Source of the DNA: Planctomycetota bacterium
GTDB taxonomy: Bacteria; Planctomycetota; UBA1135; GCA-002686595
Reading direction: 5' to 3'
Assembly (NCBI GenBank): GCA_014238415.1
Contig: JABABA010000019.1
Location: 23,601-87,600, forward strand
Length of the DNA stretch: 64,000 bases
Positions 45,766 through 55,038 of this stretch are shown piece after piece. A program made the translations under genes and the position numbers. Numbering within the stretch: position 1 is the stretch's first letter; each line of letters opens with the position of its first letter. The notes below the pieces were generated by a model. The model had not been told where the DNA came from and did no database searches. It worked only from the letters and a program-made list of their open reading frames with translations.

Positions 45766-45792
45766 ATCCTGGACGCGGCTTCGAGCCAGGAT
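45766..45792 (+). terminator. Weak hairpin after the haemolysin III gene
   Basis: ATCCTGG (45766-45772) pairs with CCAGGAT (45786-45792) across a 13-base loop, 20 bp after the stop codon. There is no U-tract. Confidence 0.3.
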
Positions 45793-45820
45793 GCCCGCGG
45801 CCAAGGGCTAGAATGGCCTC

Positions 45821-46504
45821 ATGCATCAACCCGTCCTTCAATGGTGGGCACGCCCACTGCGCTTCTCACTTGCTCTTGGCATTCTGATTACCATCGGTGG
45901 AGCCCTGCCTCGGGCAACAAACCCACAGAACAACGAGCCCCCCTTGACCGTTCGCGTCAAGGGCCTGGGCGCAGAGCGTACAGTGACCATGGGTGCGCCC
46001 TTTGAATTGAAACTCGACGGCAAAACTCACTTGGTCACCCTCGAACTATTGCCAACACGCCGACTGTGTGTGCCAGATGCCTGCTTCGAATACCCGAGCC
46101 AGTTCACCTTTGAATTTGACCCGAGTGGCGGCTCAAACACATGGACTCTGTCGGGAAATGACCTGACAGTAATTGTGCAGTCCAACCCCGTCTCCATCCC
46201 CTTCAACGAATTCGCCCAAAGTCTGGCGGACAGTCTGGCGGAAATTGGAGACGGTACGGTTGAATGGAAACAAGCTCCACCGCTAAGCGTCAGTGGCCTC
46301 AATATCGAGGGAAGACGCATGATCATTCCATGGGGCGAGATGGAATTCCGGAACAACGTCTACGCCTTGCTGACCCGCAAGAAGGGCAAGCAGGCAAAGA
46401 CTTTCATAATGCTGCAGGAGGTATGTGATCACGACGAAGAGACCTCCCAAGAGATGCTCGACTGCCTCGAGTTGCTGGTAGAGTCCCTCACCCCAGGTGA
46501 TTGA
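45821..46504 (+). CDS. Unknown secreted or membrane-anchored protein
   Basis: A 227-residue protein with an N-terminal hydrophobic segment (residues ~14-29, FSLALGILITIGGALP) that is either a signal peptide or an anchor. The rest is beta-rich and soluble (LTVRVKGLGAERTVTMGAPFELKLDGK, FTFEFDPSGGSNTWTLSG) with two cysteines close together (CVPDAC) and two near the end (VCDHDEETSQEMLDC). No family recognised. It lies 74 bp after the haemolysin III gene on the same strand. Confidence 0.65.
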   Translation: MHQPVLQWWARPLRFSLALGILITIGGALPRATNPQNNEPPLTVRVKGLGAERTVTMGAPFELKLDGKTHLVTLELLPTRRLCVPDACFEYPSQFTFEFDPSGGSNTWTLSGNDLTVIVQSNPVSIPFNEFAQSLADSLAEIGDGTVEWKQAPPLSVSGLNIEGRRMIIPWGEMEFRNNVYALLTRKKGKQAKTFIMLQEVCDHDEETSQEMLDCLELLVESLTPGD

Positions 46505-46561
46505 GCCAGCGAGCGTCAAGACAACCTGCCCCTCTTTCGCCGTAATAGGCTGAATCCAACG

Positions 46562-46599
46562 AAAAAGCGGCGCCCCGACCATCACAATCGGGGCGCCGC
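46562..46599 (-). terminator. Strong intrinsic terminator of the di-haem protein gene
   Basis: On the minus strand a perfect 12-bp stem (GCGGCGCCCCGA pairing with TCGGGGCGCCGC, plus-strand arms 46567-46578 and 46588-46599) with a 9-base loop is followed by TTTTT (complement of 46562-46566). It lies 28 bp past the stop of the minus-strand gene and also separates it from the converging gene ending at 46504. Confidence 0.9.
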
Positions 46600-46626
46600 A
46601 CCCAAGGAGACTCAATTATTATCGAG

Positions 46627-49600
46627 TCAGTTTCCGAGTACTGCGTGGGAGCCCATGTCCGGAGCCGAACCATCAGAATCGCTTCCGAGGGCGGGATCAC
46701 CTGAGTCAATTGCCGGGGAGCCGCCCTGCACCGAGTGGTTGCCATTGAAGGGATCGACGAAAAGCGGATCCGCTTGAAGGGGGATGCCAGCACTGCTATC
46801 AAAGCCGTCGAAATCAACGATCGAGAAAGCAACCTGACCAAGAACGGACTGGCGCCCCGCATTGACAATACCCTGATTGAATCCACCGCCCCACAGAATC
46901 GAGGTGTTGAGGAAGACCTCAGTATTGTTGCTCAGGTGGACCTGGGCGCCAAGGTTTGAGGCCAGGGTCGCCCTGGTCGCAGTCAGGCGGCCACCATTCA
47001 GGCAGATGCCACCGCCATTGCCAGCTGCGCTGTTGTTGGTGATCTTTGAAGCCACCAGTTCCAGCTGCGCAGAATTCACGCAGTGCACACCACCACCGTC
47101 GGAGAGGGACGTATTGCCAATCACGCGTGTCTGCTCGAGCAGCAGATTGCCCCCATCCATCATGATGCCGCCACCACTATTGGCGCTGTTGCCAATGACA
47201 AGACAGGAGTTCAGAGTCACGTTACCAGAGTTGTAGACCCGTAGGCCGCCGCCACCCTGGGTGGAGGTGTTCCCCGCCAGGATCGAAGCCATGACCGTCG
47301 CAGTGCCTCCTTCAACACCGATGCCACCGGCACCGTTCATAGAGGAGTTGTTCTGGATCTGACAACCCATCAGAGTCACATCCGAACTGTTTCGCACAGC
47401 CACGCCGCCGGCTAGATTCCCTTGGTTGTCAGTCAACACGCAAGATTGGAGTGTGACACTGCAACTGTCAGTCACCAGTACTCCACCAGCTAGGCCGGAT
47501 CCGCCGCGGATTTCAATGCCTTCCACCACGCTGCCGGCACTCAGGGTGCCTGCAAAGGAGAGAACCGGGCCGCTGCCCGAGCCTTGTAAGACTGCCGCAC
47601 CACTGGAATTCAGATGCAGCCGGTAACCACTGATGGATGCATCGCCGATGTGCACGCCGGGTACAAGGGTCAAGGTCACTGCCTCACCGGGAGGCGTTTG
47701 AGCTGAGGCACAATCAGCCGCCTCTCCAATTGAATGGAAGGGGTACTGTGCAGAACCGTTGGCAAAGGCATTTGTCGCCTGACCATCGATGAAAATCACA
47801 CCCGCCTCGGCACTGGTATCCAGCACCAGGAATTCAAGATCCTCAAGGACCATGCCGCTGTAGGCGGAATCACCGCTGATCGCGCTGCCGAAGGTCAAGG
47901 AAGCCACCTGATCACCATCAATGAGACCATCCTGGTTACCGATCAGGACAATCTCCTGGGGGTGGAACCAGTCGTCTTCCATGAAGATCAGGGAACTTGG
48001 TGGTGTACCAAAAGAAAGTGCCGAGCTGTCGGTCACCGAATAGGGAATCATGACCGTGTGCTGAGGCGCTTTGGCCAGGGAAACCCGCACCACACGCACG
48101 GAATCCAGGGGGAACCCCCCCAGACCACAACCCAGGAGGCCGTCTTCCTCGATCTCATTCGCCGGCCCCGCCAGGGAACCTTCGATTGCACCAATGGTCA
48201 CTGTGATGCCGGCCTCAAGCCCATCGATGAACGCATCGATTTCAGGTCCACCGTTGATGCCCGTTGCTGGCAACTCGAAAATCTCCACGACACCCTCGCC
48301 ATTGCCACTGTCGGCTACCGCTTGCTCGTTGCCGACTACGCCAACCTTGAGAGGCAATGAGGGGTGACTGAAGGGACCAGACGAGTTCTTGACCCTTGGG
48401 TCCGTCAGACCATTGCGCAAGAACGCGACCAGGTCCGCCTGAGCATCAGCCTTGCCGCGCAGGCTTCCAACACCGGCCACTTCAGGGTCCAGGTCGTCAA
48501 TGTTCTCATTGAAGAAGTCGGAGCCACGAGCATAGAACTGCACCACCTGCTCAAGTGTCGCCATGGAGCCGTTGTGCATGTAGGGACCGGTCAGGGCGAT
48601 GTTCCGCAGAGTAGGGGCACGGAAGGTGCCATTGACGGCACTCCGCTCACCACTCTGGACCGCTTCAGCGAGATCCAGATGCTGAACCGTAGGATCACCG
48701 GCCTTGAGGCGTTCGGTGATTGACTTGGGTCCGAAGGGGCCGACTCCGCCGCCACCCAGGTCATCCTGAGTCGGGCGAACACCAATGTTGTAGTAGCCAT
48801 CGTCATAGACCGCATCGGGCATGGCCTCGGGCATGATCAGCGCACCGACCTGCATACCATTGATCAGGACCGGGTAGCCGCCAGCAGGGGTACCTGCGCC
48901 AAAGACAATCCCGCCCTCAATGAACAGCTTCACGCCGCAGAATCCACTGCCGGTAACGTCGCCCATAACCAGGACCTCGACCTCGAACTCTGAAGGGGGG
49001 TGCGGCTCGATCGGGTCAATTGGACTTGTGGGAGCGCCAGGACCACCGTTCAGATGGGCCTCAAACTCAGCGACGGCGCAGCCGCCGCCTCCAGGAATGG
49101 CACCCTGGGCAATAATCTGGCCAGTGTCCGGACGGAAGATCTCGATCTGCATACCGCGCGGATCGAAATCAATGTGCCAGACCTCGTCATGACCTTCCAT
49201 ACGCGGGTTGGTCGGGGCTGGAACCGTTGAAAGCACCAGGGCAGCACCCTGGCCGCCGTTCTCCATGCCCATGCGCTCGACCGCAGCGCCAGCGCCTTCC
49301 AAGGGGTCAACGATGTTTGTCCATGTACCACCAGCAAATTCGCTGCCTGTGTGGCAGGCAAAGCAGGCCGCTCCGCCGGAATTGAAGCGAGCCAGGCCAC
49401 GCTTTTCCTGTTCAGTCAAAGCGCTGGCATCGCCAGCCTCGAACAAGTCCCAAGGCGTCTGGTCCGAAACCAGCTGGGTCTCATAGCAAAGGATCGCAAG
49501 ACCCCAGTAGAGGGAGAAGTTGTTCTCCATGTGTGAGTATCCGTCTACGCTTCCCGCTCCAGCAGTCCACTTATCGAGGAACGCAGCCTCGATCATGTCA

Positions 49601-50652
49601 GAGTAAGAGGTACCGGAAATCAGCCCCCGGTGGGGACTGTCGGAAAGGGAACCCAAGTGCATGTCTTCGGGATCCACCATTTGATCTGCCAGGGGATCAA
49701 GTGAGAGCATCTTGCGGGCCAGTTGCTTGAAGTCGCGCCCGAGCCAGGACATCTCGGTACCGGAAATGACTGGCCCCACAGCCTGACTGGCCAAGGAAGC
49801 ATGGTCGATGCTGATCTGCACCCACTGAAGAGAGCCACTCGAGTCCATCTCAAGAACCTGTGCGCCCGTATCGCGGTCGCCCCAGATGCTCACGCCATTG
49901 AAGTTGAAGTCCGCACGGCCATCCCAGAACTGTCGGTGATTGAAGACAGCATTGATCACGGTAGGAGCCTGACGGCCGGTGACTTGGGATACATTGATCC
50001 CGCCTACGCTGAAGGTGCTGCTGATCTGCACATCCCCATCGTCCTCGCTCTCTCCCAAGACAATGTTCTGGAAGAGACGCTTCATCACACCCGCCGTCCC
50101 CATCACATCATCGACGCTCTGGATCACATCGGATCCGGCGTCTGACGGGTTCGCCATCTGGTGGAAGGGGTAATCGAGAGCTTCCGTGGTGTAATTTGCT
50201 CCGCCGGATCCTGAGTGCATCAACGCGTAACCTCCATCGCGCCCAGGACTCAACTGCCCCTTGATGCGATTGTCGCTACCCGCATGGAAATGGCAGGAGG
50301 CACAGGCGGTCTGCCCGTCAGAGCCCGCCTGGATGTCCCAGAAAAACGCTTTGCCCAGCCGCACGGCCGCGTCAAAGTCCCCCACAAACTCGCCCAGATT
50401 GCTGGGCATGGGCACCTCGACGTCCCCCAGGGGCACTTCCAAAGTGCCTGGGCCGACCTTGCCGCCTGTAGCTGCACCGCCACCCGCGCCGAGCCCGGGA
50501 GGGGCGGTGCGTGTGCCGCCGCCCCCTTGAAGGGCAAGGGCATCGGACAGCGTGAAAGTGGTCACGGCCAGGAAAGAACAAGCGAGGAAGCTCTTGCCCA
50601 AGATGGAAGAGAACCTGCGTGAGTTGCGATCAAAGGAGAAGGAGAGAGTCAT
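46627..50652 (-). CDS. Secreted MauG/CCP-type di-haem protein fused to Calx-beta-like and beta-helix domains
   Basis: A 1341-residue exported protein. Residues ~1-42 are a long signal peptide (SFLAVTTFTLSDALALQ), then a Gly-rich linker. Residues ~70-750 form a di-haem cytochrome c peroxidase/MauG-type region, with haem motif CASCH (C117-H121), haem motif CFACH (C430-H434), a long insertion, and the family block FRAPTLRNIALTGPYMHNGSMATLEQVVQFY. A Calx-beta-like module follows at ~800-930 (PSSLIFMEDDWFHPQEIVLIGNQDGLIDGDQ). Residues ~955-1341 are a right-handed beta-helix with repeats such as GGGIMMDGGNLLLEQTRVIGN. The frame is open to 50916, but the signal peptide sets the start at ATG 50652. 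It may oxidise a periplasmic substrate while the helix binds a surface or polysaccharide (inference). Confidence 0.9.
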   Translation of the reverse strand: MTLSFSFDRNSRRFSSILGKSFLACSFLAVTTFTLSDALALQGGGGTRTAPPGLGAGGGAATGGKVGPGTLEVPLGDVEVPMPSNLGEFVGDFDAAVRLGKAFFWDIQAGSDGQTACASCHFHAGSDNRIKGQLSPGRDGGYALMHSGSGGANYTTEALDYPFHQMANPSDAGSDVIQSVDDVMGTAGVMKRLFQNIVLGESEDDGDVQISSTFSVGGINVSQVTGRQAPTVINAVFNHRQFWDGRADFNFNGVSIWGDRDTGAQVLEMDSSGSLQWVQISIDHASLASQAVGPVISGTEMSWLGRDFKQLARKMLSLDPLADQMVDPEDMHLGSLSDSPHRGLISGTSYSDMIEAAFLDKWTAGAGSVDGYSHMENNFSLYWGLAILCYETQLVSDQTPWDLFEAGDASALTEQEKRGLARFNSGGAACFACHTGSEFAGGTWTNIVDPLEGAGAAVERMGMENGGQGAALVLSTVPAPTNPRMEGHDEVWHIDFDPRGMQIEIFRPDTGQIIAQGAIPGGGGCAVAEFEAHLNGGPGAPTSPIDPIEPHPPSEFEVEVLVMGDVTGSGFCGVKLFIEGGIVFGAGTPAGGYPVLINGMQVGALIMPEAMPDAVYDDGYYNIGVRPTQDDLGGGGVGPFGPKSITERLKAGDPTVQHLDLAEAVQSGERSAVNGTFRAPTLRNIALTGPYMHNGSMATLEQVVQFYARGSDFFNENIDDLDPEVAGVGSLRGKADAQADLVAFLRNGLTDPRVKNSSGPFSHPSLPLKVGVVGNEQAVADSGNGEGVVEIFELPATGINGGPEIDAFIDGLEAGITVTIGAIEGSLAGPANEIEEDGLLGCGLGGFPLDSVRVVRVSLAKAPQHTVMIPYSVTDSSALSFGTPPSSLIFMEDDWFHPQEIVLIGNQDGLIDGDQVASLTFGSAISGDSAYSGMVLEDLEFLVLDTSAEAGVIFIDGQATNAFANGSAQYPFHSIGEAADCASAQTPPGEAVTLTLVPGVHIGDASISGYRLHLNSSGAAVLQGSGSGPVLSFAGTLSAGSVVEGIEIRGGSGLAGGVLVTDSCSVTLQSCVLTDNQGNLAGGVAVRNSSDVTLMGCQIQNNSSMNGAGGIGVEGGTATVMASILAGNTSTQGGGGLRVYNSGNVTLNSCLVIGNSANSGGGIMMDGGNLLLEQTRVIGNTSLSDGGGVHCVNSAQLELVASKITNNSAAGNGGGICLNGGRLTATRATLASNLGAQVHLSNNTEVFLNTSILWGGGFNQGIVNAGRQSVLGQVAFSIVDFDGFDSSAGIPLQADPLFVDPFNGNHSVQGGSPAIDSGDPALGSDSDGSAPDMGSHAVLGN

Positions 50653-51111
50653 TTGAATAGCTTCTGTAGAAGATGTGGCTGCAACCCGCAGCCATGGGGA
50701 TCCTGTGTACGCACGGGATCCGCACGAACAGATTCGATCATGCAGCAAACCCATAATCTGGAGATACACAAGGGCTTGGACCGTTCGTTCGGGAGGATCT
50801 ATTCGGAGACGCCCAGGCCGCTTTGATCCACAGAACTCAAAACGGAGCCCACAAAGACGACCCATACCTGAACACTTCTGCTCCATAACCGAACGGTACG
50901 ACTCGCCGTGAGGCACTGCTCACGCCACGCACCTGTTGAAGAAGTTTCCTCTCGTGATGGGACACCTGAACATCAACCTCACCCTGTTGCACCATTAGGA
51001 GACAAAGTTGGTCGCGCACGTCAAACCTCGTTCAGACCATGTACTTCCCTTCAAGCCCCCCCACGAAGAGACGCACAGAACGCACACGGCAGTGCTCTGA
51101 GGGGAAAGGAC
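50653..51111. other. 459-bp intergenic region upstream of the di-haem gene
   Basis: No credible gene on either strand. It contains the 5' leader and promoter of the minus-strand di-haem gene, a notable hairpin at 50698-50721, and the region after pntB. No pntB terminator and no consensus promoter were recognised. Confidence 0.55.
50698..50721 (-). promoter_or_regulatory. 24-bp hairpin or dyad in the leader of the di-haem gene
   Basis: GGATCCTGTG and CACGGGATCC pair over 10 bp (one G-T) around a 4-base loop, about 46 bp upstream of ATG 50652. As DNA it is a near-perfect palindrome that could bind a dimeric regulator; as RNA it would form a stable leader hairpin. Confidence 0.4.
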
Positions 51112-52560
51112 CTAGAGTTCCTTGACCGCTGACTGCAACTCGACGATCTTCTTCTTGCCATCACCGAAGAGCATCATTGTGGTGCTGCGGTAGAACAGGT
51201 CGTTGTCCACCCCCGCGTATCCGGGCGACAGAGAGCGCTTGACTATGATGGTGGTGCGAGCATTCTCCACATCGAGAATGGGCATGCCCCCGAGCGGGCC
51301 GCCAGGATCCGTGTGCGCCGCGGGATTGATCGTGTCATTGGCCCCTACGATCAAGGCCACGTCGCATTCTGAGAAGGCACTGTTGATGTCGTCCAGTTCA
51401 TAGAGCTTGTCATAGGGCACATTGGCCTCGGCCAGGAGGACATTCATGTGCCCGGGCATACGCCCGGCCACGGGGTGGATCGCATAGCGCACATCCGTGC
51501 CCTTGGCCTCCAACTCCTCGGCCAGCTCACGGACCGCGTGCTGAGCCTGACTGACGGCCATGCCGTAGCCTGGCACGATGATCACCAAACGCGCACCGTC
51601 AAAAGCCATAGCCGCCTCGTCAGCCTCATATCCCCGGGCGCTTCGTTGTTCACCGGAACCGGAACTCGCACCGGAAGACCCGCCATAGACCTTGAACATC
51701 ACATCGAGAAACGAGCGGTTCATGGCCTTGCACATGATCGCGGTCAGGATCAGACCGGCAGCGCCAACAAGTGCACCAGAGATGATCAGTGCGTTGTTAT
51801 TGACCACAAAGCCCGTGGCTGTGGCGGCAAGCCCTGAAAGGGAGTTCAAGAAGCTGATCACCACCGGCATGTCCGCGCCTCCAATTGGCGCCACAAAAAT
51901 CACGCCGAGCAAGGCCGAAGACCCGACCAAGAGACTGATCCAAAGCACCTGGGTCGGATCCTTGAGCAACATGGCGCCCGAGACAATCGCCACTACCAGC
52001 AAGGCGGCCTTGAGCAAGTTGACCCCATCAAATGACAGGCTCCAACTCCACTTGCCCGCCAGCTTGAGCATGGCCACGACCGAACCGGTCAGGGTCAGCC
52101 AACCGATCAGGGACGTTGCTCCCACCGCCACCACCAGCACCGTGCGCCAGAGATGATAGTCACCACCCGCGTCCAACTTGTCCCAGACAAGAATCTCTGG
52201 CCCCAAACGCAACAACTCAGACAACCCCACCAGGGCCGATGCAGCACCGCCAAAGCCGTTCAGCAATGCCACCATCTCTGGCATGCCCGTCATCTCAACC
52301 CGCTTGGCCATCACTGCGCCAACCAGGGCTCCGGCACCTAGACCGATCACGACCCAGGTCCATTGGACAGACGAATCGCCCCCACTTCCTTCGCGCTGGA
52401 TCATGATTACCGTGGCGATCACGGCGATCAACATACCGATGGAACCTTGTCGGTTACCCTGGACAGCCGTGCGCGGAGAACCAAGTCCCTTGATGCCGAA
52501 GATGAACATGGCCGCAGCTACCAGGTAGCACAACTCCAATTGATTGTCGATCGAAATCAT
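51112..52560 (-). CDS. pntB: NAD(P) transhydrogenase subunit beta
   Basis: A 482-residue subunit with eight to nine membrane helices (domain II) and the NADP(H)-binding domain III. Signatures in domain III are VIIVPGYGMAVSQAQHAVRELAE (the GYG..v..AQ motif), YAIHPVAGRMPGHMNVLLAEANVPYD, DVALIVGANDTINPAA, GGPLGGMPILDVENA and VDNDLFYRSTTMMLFGDGKK. It couples proton re-entry to reduction of NADP+ by NADH. The start overlaps the preceding small subunit's stop by ATGA (52557-52560); it is the last gene of the three-gene operon. Confidence 0.97.
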   Translation of the reverse strand: MISIDNQLELCYLVAAAMFIFGIKGLGSPRTAVQGNRQGSIGMLIAVIATVIMIQREGSGGDSSVQWTWVVIGLGAGALVGAVMAKRVEMTGMPEMVALLNGFGGAASALVGLSELLRLGPEILVWDKLDAGGDYHLWRTVLVVAVGATSLIGWLTLTGSVVAMLKLAGKWSWSLSFDGVNLLKAALLVVAIVSGAMLLKDPTQVLWISLLVGSSALLGVIFVAPIGGADMPVVISFLNSLSGLAATATGFVVNNNALIISGALVGAAGLILTAIMCKAMNRSFLDVMFKVYGGSSGASSGSGEQRSARGYEADEAAMAFDGARLVIIVPGYGMAVSQAQHAVRELAEELEAKGTDVRYAIHPVAGRMPGHMNVLLAEANVPYDKLYELDDINSAFSECDVALIVGANDTINPAAHTDPGGPLGGMPILDVENARTTIIVKRSLSPGYAGVDNDLFYRSTTMMLFGDGKKKIVELQSAVKEL

Positions 52561-52901
52561 GACCGGTCTGCCTTCTTCTTGAACATGGACAGCATGCGTC
52601 CGGTCACCATGAATCCGCCGACAACATTGATGGTAGCCAAGGCGAGAGCAAGACTGCCCAGCATGACCGAGAGCGCGCCCAAGCCGATTCCACCGCTGAC
52701 ACTGGCTGCGGTCAAGGCACCGACAATGGTGATACCGCTGATCGCATTTGCCCCGCTCATGAGGGGCGTGTGCAAAGTGGGCGGTACCTTGCTGATCAAC
52801 TCAAAGCCCAAGAAGATCGAAAGCACCAGCACGGTTATCGCCGCTATCAGGGTCTCTGGGGAAAGGGCTGGCGGCGCGGTATCCACAAGAACAGCAAGCA
52901 T
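52557..52901 (-). CDS. NAD(P) transhydrogenase subunit alpha, membrane part (PntAB)
   Basis: A 114-residue membrane subunit with three to four helices corresponding to the C-terminal part of E. coli PntA. Visible are FLGFELISKVPPTLHTPLMSGANAISGITIVGAL, the family hallmark, and GSLALALATINVVGGFMVTGRMLSMFKKK. A separate gene for this part occurs in Rhodospirillum-type three-subunit enzymes. It shares one base with the stop of the upstream subunit and overlaps pntB by ATGA. Confidence 0.95.
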   Translation of the reverse strand: MLAVLVDTAPPALSPETLIAAITVLVLSIFLGFELISKVPPTLHTPLMSGANAISGITIVGALTAASVSGGIGLGALSVMLGSLALALATINVVGGFMVTGRMLSMFKKKADRS

Positions 52902-54028
52902 CAGTTGGTCAGGGCCTCCCGGACCCGTGTTGAGGTGATTTCGCCCCCATGGCAGACCAGGGCAGCGGCGAGGACCTCGTCCTCGCGGTCGATAGAAACA
53001 ACACCCTCATGAATGATCAGGGTCAGGAAGGCGATCAGGTTCTGGGCGTAGAGTTGACTGGTTGTGGAGCCCACGCTGGAGGGCAGGTTACTGGGACCGA
53101 GGATGATCACCCCATCCCGGTTCACCTCCTTGTCAGGCTCGGAGAAGGCGCAGTTTCCACCACTCTCAGCAGCCATGTCCACCACTACCGCGCCAGGTTT
53201 CATGCCCGCCACCACATCCTCGGGAATCAAGCGCGGCGCCCGGCGACCGGGTACCTGTGCAGTCGTGATCACCGCGTCGGCCGCTTGGATGACCTCGGCC
53301 ATCAGCTTGGCCTGCAGAACTTTTTGGTCTTCGGTCAACTCCTTGGCGTAACCACCTTCATCCTGCATCTCGTCGCCACCCAGGTCAAACTCAATGAAAC
53401 GCGCACCCAAACTCTCGACCTGTTCCTTGGTGTCTGAACGAATATCATAGGCCTCGACCACCGCACCCAAACGACGTGCGGTGGCTATCGCCTGCAAACC
53501 CGCAACCCCTGCGCCCAACACAAAGACCTTGGCGGGACGCACCGTACCTGCGGCAGTCATCATGAGGGGGAACAACTTGGGGCTGCGCGTCGCTGCCAGG
53601 AGCACAGCCTTATAGCCCGCCACATTTGCCATGGAGGAAAGCACGTCCATTGCCTGGGCGCGACTGATGCGCGGCACCATCTCCAAGGCAAAACCGCTGA
53701 CACCGGTCTTGGCCAGGTCGCCAATGATACCCGGCGAACCCAATGGGTTCATCATGCAGACCAACACCTGGCCCTCTCTCCATTCCGCTTGCTCGGGTGG
53801 ATGCACCGCAATAACGATATCCGCTGTGCCAGCTCCGGCTTCAACCCTGGCTCCCTTGGCTAAGTAAGCCTCGTCGGTAAAACCAGAAGCAAAACCAGCA
53901 CCCGGCTCGATGATGATTTCCACGCCAAGCTTCTGCAGCTTGGGCACAGCGCCGGGCACCAGGGCCACGCGAGTCTCGCCGGAACGTGTTTCCCGCAGGA
54001 TTCCAACGCGGATTTGGGGATTGTCCAT
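52901..54028 (-). CDS. NAD(P) transhydrogenase subunit alpha, NAD-binding part (PntAA)
   Basis: A 375-residue soluble subunit binding NAD(H), homologous to alanine dehydrogenase. Visible are GILRETRSGETRVALVPGAVPKLQKLG at the N-terminus, the Rossmann motif VLGAGVAGLQAIATARRLGAVVEAYDIRSDTKEQVESLGA, TAQVPGRRAPRLIPEDVVAGMKPGAVVVDMAAESGGNC and NLPSSVGSTTSQLYAQNL. The frame is open to 54085; ATG 54028 (MDNPQIRVGIL) matches the family. It is the first gene of the pnt operon and diverges from the response regulator gene across 297 bp. Confidence 0.95.
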   Translation of the reverse strand: MDNPQIRVGILRETRSGETRVALVPGAVPKLQKLGVEIIIEPGAGFASGFTDEAYLAKGARVEAGAGTADIVIAVHPPEQAEWREGQVLVCMMNPLGSPGIIGDLAKTGVSGFALEMVPRISRAQAMDVLSSMANVAGYKAVLLAATRSPKLFPLMMTAAGTVRPAKVFVLGAGVAGLQAIATARRLGAVVEAYDIRSDTKEQVESLGARFIEFDLGGDEMQDEGGYAKELTEDQKVLQAKLMAEVIQAADAVITTAQVPGRRAPRLIPEDVVAGMKPGAVVVDMAAESGGNCAFSEPDKEVNRDGVIILGPSNLPSSVGSTTSQLYAQNLIAFLTLIIHEGVVSIDREDEVLAAALVCHGGEITSTRVREALTN

Positions 54029-54325
54029 AGGACTTCTGAAAGGGTCAGTTGGATTCCAATAACAGGGCTCGTGGGAGGCTCCCATCCTCCGGGGCCAGCC
54101 ACTCCCTTTGGTTAGGGATCCCGATGGTGGGATGCGGAAGGGCGGGGTACAAGACCGAAGCAGGCCTTCTGTGATTCAATAGTCTGATCCCTCGCCCCAG
54201 CTCTCCACCAGATTTGCAACCCAGGGAACCCCTAGCAACCCACAGCAGGCTCGAAGGTGGTCCTCTACCCAGCTATCCTGGGAGCACCGCCCCAGCAACA
54301 GCACCCCCTCTCAACGGCGAACCAA

Positions 54326-55027
54326 ATGCCCCGAAACGACGATCGATTGCTCCTGATTGAAGACGACCACCGCATCCGCTGTGAACTGCTGGAAGCTCTG
54401 AATCAAGAAGGCTTCGATACCCAGGTGGCAATCTCCCTCAAGGACGCCCGGGCTGCCCTGGAGCAGTCGTTTGGCGGACTGATTATTGACCTGGGACTGC
54501 CCGATGGCAACGGCCTGAACCTTGTGCGTGAATTGCGAGCCCAGGGCCGCGGACTGCCAATCTTGATCTTGACCGCCAGGGACGCTCCCGAAGAGCGCGT
54601 GCAGGGCCTGGAGTCCGGTGCTGATGACTATGTGGTCAAGCCCTTTCACCTACCCGAGCTGATCGCACGCATCAAGAACCTCCTGCGCCGATCAGGGCGC
54701 AACTTTGGCAAGGGACCAATTCAGTATGCGGAACTTACCCTCGACCCTGAAGCCCGCACCGCGACTAGGCACGGCGAATTGCTGACCCTCAAGCCCCGCG
54801 AATTCGCGCTGCTCTTGTTTCTGGTGCAACATCCGGGCAGGACGTTTACCCGCGACCAATTGCTGGACGAGGTCTGGGGCAACGAGTATACGGGTGATGC
54901 GCGCACCGTCGACCTGCATGTGCGTAGGGTCCGCGCACGAATAGAGGATGATCCCGGCGATCCGCGCTTGATCCACACCGTTTGGGGTGTGGGCTACCGC
55001 ATGGCGAAGACTCCCTTGAATAGGTAA
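54326..55027 (+). CDS. OmpR-family response regulator
   Basis: A 233-residue two-domain transcription regulator. The receiver domain (residues ~8-120) has acidic residues in LLLIEDDHR, phosphoacceptor Asp55 in IIDLGLPDGNG, the conserved Thr in ILTARDAPEE and Lys in YVVKPFHLPEL. The C-terminal winged-helix effector domain (~135-230) shows LTLKPREFALLLFLVQHPGRTFTRDQLLDEVWG and RTVDLHVRRVRARIEDDP...TVWGVGYRM. ATG 54326 is chosen over an upstream open extension. It lies 11 bp before the sensor kinase gene, forming a two-gene system. The target and signal are unknown. Confidence 0.96.
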   Translation: MPRNDDRLLLIEDDHRIRCELLEALNQEGFDTQVAISLKDARAALEQSFGGLIIDLGLPDGNGLNLVRELRAQGRGLPILILTARDAPEERVQGLESGADDYVVKPFHLPELIARIKNLLRRSGRNFGKGPIQYAELTLDPEARTATRHGELLTLKPREFALLLFLVQHPGRTFTRDQLLDEVWGNEYTGDARTVDLHVRRVRARIEDDPGDPRLIHTVWGVGYRMAKTPLNR

Positions 55028-55038
55028 CGGCGCATTCC

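Noticed and set aside
50653..50916. 88-codon N-terminal extension of the di-haem fusion protein
   Set aside because: The signal peptide starts at 50652; the extension is non-coding leader containing a hairpin.
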